The notes below the pieces were generated by a model. It saw only the letters and a list, made by a program, of their open reading frames with translations. It was not told the origin of the DNA and did not search any database. From positions 1 to 38,807 of the forward strand of contig JANQJR010000005.1 in NCBI GenBank assembly GCA_028281525.1: 38,807 nt of DNA. The letters are read 5' to 3'. This DNA comes from Magnetovibrio sp. (GTDB lineage: Bacteria > Pseudomonadota > Alphaproteobacteria > Rhodospirillales > Magnetovibrionaceae). Position numbers and translations under genes: made by a program. The first letter of the stretch is position 1. Each line of letters begins with the position of its first letter. This document shows, one piece after another, positions 37,581 to 38,807 of this stretch.

Positions 37581-38807
37581 ATGACGCAAACCAACTTTGA
37601 TCTCATCGTTGTCGGCGGCGGTCCGGGCGGCTACGTGGCGGCGATCCGCGCGGCGCAGTTGAAAATGAAGGTGGCGCTGGTGGAGGCCAACCACTTGGGC
37701 GGTATCTGCCTGAACTGGGGTTGCATCCCGACCAAAGCGCTGCTGCGCTCGGCGGAAGTCTATCACCAGATGAAAAACGCCAAGGCCTATGGTTTGAGCG
37801 CGGACGGCGTGGGTTTCGATCTCAAGGCTGTCGTGAACCGCTCACGCAAGGTTTCCAAGCAGCTCAACAGCGGCGTGGGACACCTTTTAAAGAAGAACAA
37901 GGTTACCGTGTTCGACGGTTTCGCCAAGCTGAACGGACAAGAAGGTGGCAAGCGTAAACTGCACGTCGAAAAAGACGGCAAGCCGGTCGCGGATCTGAGC
38001 GCCAAGAACGTCATCCTCGCCACCGGCGCACGCGCGCGCATCCTGCCGGGGATGGAGCCGGACGGCAAACTGATCTGGTACTACAAGGATGCCTTGGTGC
38101 CGGACGGCGTGCCCGAAAGGCTGTTGGTGATTGGCTCAGGTGCCATCGGTATCGAATTCGCGAGCTTCTTTCACACCATGGGCGCCAAGACCACCGTGGT
38201 GGAAATGGTGGACCGCATTGTGCCCGCGGAAGACGCGGAAATCTCCGCCTTCCTGGAAAAATCCCTGACCAAGTCCGGCATGGAGATATTGACCGCCGCA
38301 GGGGTCAAGGGTCTCAAAAAGGGCAAAGACACTGTCACAGCTTCTATTGAAGTTAAGGGCAAGGTGGAAGAGCGCGAGTTCGACCGGGTCATCGTCGCCG
38401 CCGGGATCGTCGGCAACGTCGAAAACATTGGGATCGAGGGTACCAAAATTAAGGTGGATGGCACCCACATCGTCACCAATGAGTGGCTGGAAACGGGCGA
38501 GCCCGGCATCTATGCCATCGGTGACGTGGCTGGCGCACCGTGGCTGGCGCACAAGGCCTCCCACGAAGGGGTTCTCTGTGTGGAGCGCATCGCTGGCACC
38601 AAAGGCTTGCATCCCATGAGCCCGGACCGCATTCCGGGCTGTACCTACTGCCATCCTCAAATCGCCAGCGTGGGTCTCACCGAAGAACGGGCCAAAGAAC
38701 GGGGTCACAAAATCAAGGTGGGCCGTTTCCCGTTCCAGGGCAACGGCAAGGCCATTGCTTTGGGCGAACCGGAAGGCTTGATCAAGGTGGTGTTCGACGA
38801 CAAAACC
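37581..38807 (+). CDS. lpdA: Dihydrolipoamide dehydrogenase (E3), 3' truncated
   Basis: E3 reoxidises the lipoyl arms and reduces NAD+. The frame is open from ATG 37581 to the end of the window (409 codons), about 60 residues short of the usual length. The FAD Rossmann motif VGGGPGGYVAAIRA is at 11-24. The redox pair C43/C48 is in GGICLNWGCIPTKA. The NAD-binding GSGAIGIEFASFF and the second FAD motif IYAIGDVAGAPWLAHKA follow, then the start of the dimerisation domain (YCHPQIASVGLTEE). GTAAGGACACC provides the RBS. It is the last visible gene of the pdh operon. Confidence 0.97.
   Translation, partial: MTQTNFDLIVVGGGPGGYVAAIRAAQLKMKVALVEANHLGGICLNWGCIPTKALLRSAEVYHQMKNAKAYGLSADGVGFDLKAVVNRSRKVSKQLNSGVGHLLKKNKVTVFDGFAKLNGQEGGKRKLHVEKDGKPVADLSAKNVILATGARARILPGMEPDGKLIWYYKDALVPDGVPERLLVIGSGAIGIEFASFFHTMGAKTTVVEMVDRIVPAEDAEISAFLEKSLTKSGMEILTAAGVKGLKKGKDTVTASIEVKGKVEEREFDRVIVAAGIVGNVENIGIEGTKIKVDGTHIVTNEWLETGEPGIYAIGDVAGAPWLAHKASHEGVLCVERIAGTKGLHPMSPDRIPGCTYCHPQIASVGLTEERAKERGHKIKVGRFPFQGNGKAIALGEPEGLIKVVFDDKT

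Overview
The window is high-GC (about 60% by eye) chromosomal DNA. It most likely comes from an alphaproteobacterium of the Rhodospirillales type. The support is: an E1-beta pyruvate dehydrogenase subunit with its own lipoyl domain, a lexA gene with an alphaproteobacterial SOS box (GTTC-N7-GTTC), and the gene strings ppiD-trpE / trpG-trpD-trpC-moaC-moeA-lexA-comEC and tpiA-secG-pyrG-kdsA-eno ... ftsB-pdhA-pdhB-pdhC-lpd, which are typical backbone order for that class. No rRNA, tRNA, CRISPR array, phage or transposase gene was seen.

Layout. 1-2.9 kb: the end of comEC and a two-receiver response regulator (+). 2.9-5.4 kb: gdhA and lexA (-), with a small-ORF or small-RNA candidate between them. 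5.5-5.9 kb: a small lipoprotein (+). 6.1-10.4 kb: trpG-trpD-trpC-moaC-moeA, transcribed leftward. 10.5-17.3 kb: a rightward block inserted between trpG and trpE. It holds copA-cueR, a YibQ-like polysaccharide deacetylase, copZ, a secreted thioredoxin-fold protein, a secreted coiled-coil protein and a ceramidase-family membrane protein. 17.3-20.7 kb: ppiD-trpE (-). 21-27.7 kb: a 65-aa membrane protein, a clearly AT-rich orphan membrane-protein gene, then tpiA, secG, pyrG, kdsA and eno (+). 27.8-32.5 kb: accessory genes (nhaA, a GFA-family protein, a two-domain PPK2, a secreted unknown, and a MOSC protein on -). 32.6-38.8 kb: ftsB, a small monooxygenase-fold protein, and the pdhA-pdhB-pdhC-lpd operon, which runs off the window.

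How the genes work together. Tryptophan synthesis (TrpE/G/D/C) is split in two by the copper block. Copper homeostasis is coherent: two promoters with the overlong 19-bp spacer and CCTT...AAGG dyad expected for CueR lie before copA-cueR and before copZ. The second apparently drives copZ, a CPYC thioredoxin-like exported protein and an exported coiled-coil protein, ending at a strong terminator. Central carbon metabolism (TpiA, Eno, PDH complex), nucleotide synthesis (PyrG), LPS synthesis (KdsA), secretion (SecG) and division (FtsB) form the rest.

The least explained parts are the copZ/thioredoxin/coiled-coil unit, the AT-rich orphan at 21340-22200, the candidate small gene at 4444-4575, the evenly spaced GTAAC/GTTAC sites before pdhA, and a pair of long palindromic intergenic repeats around pyrG.
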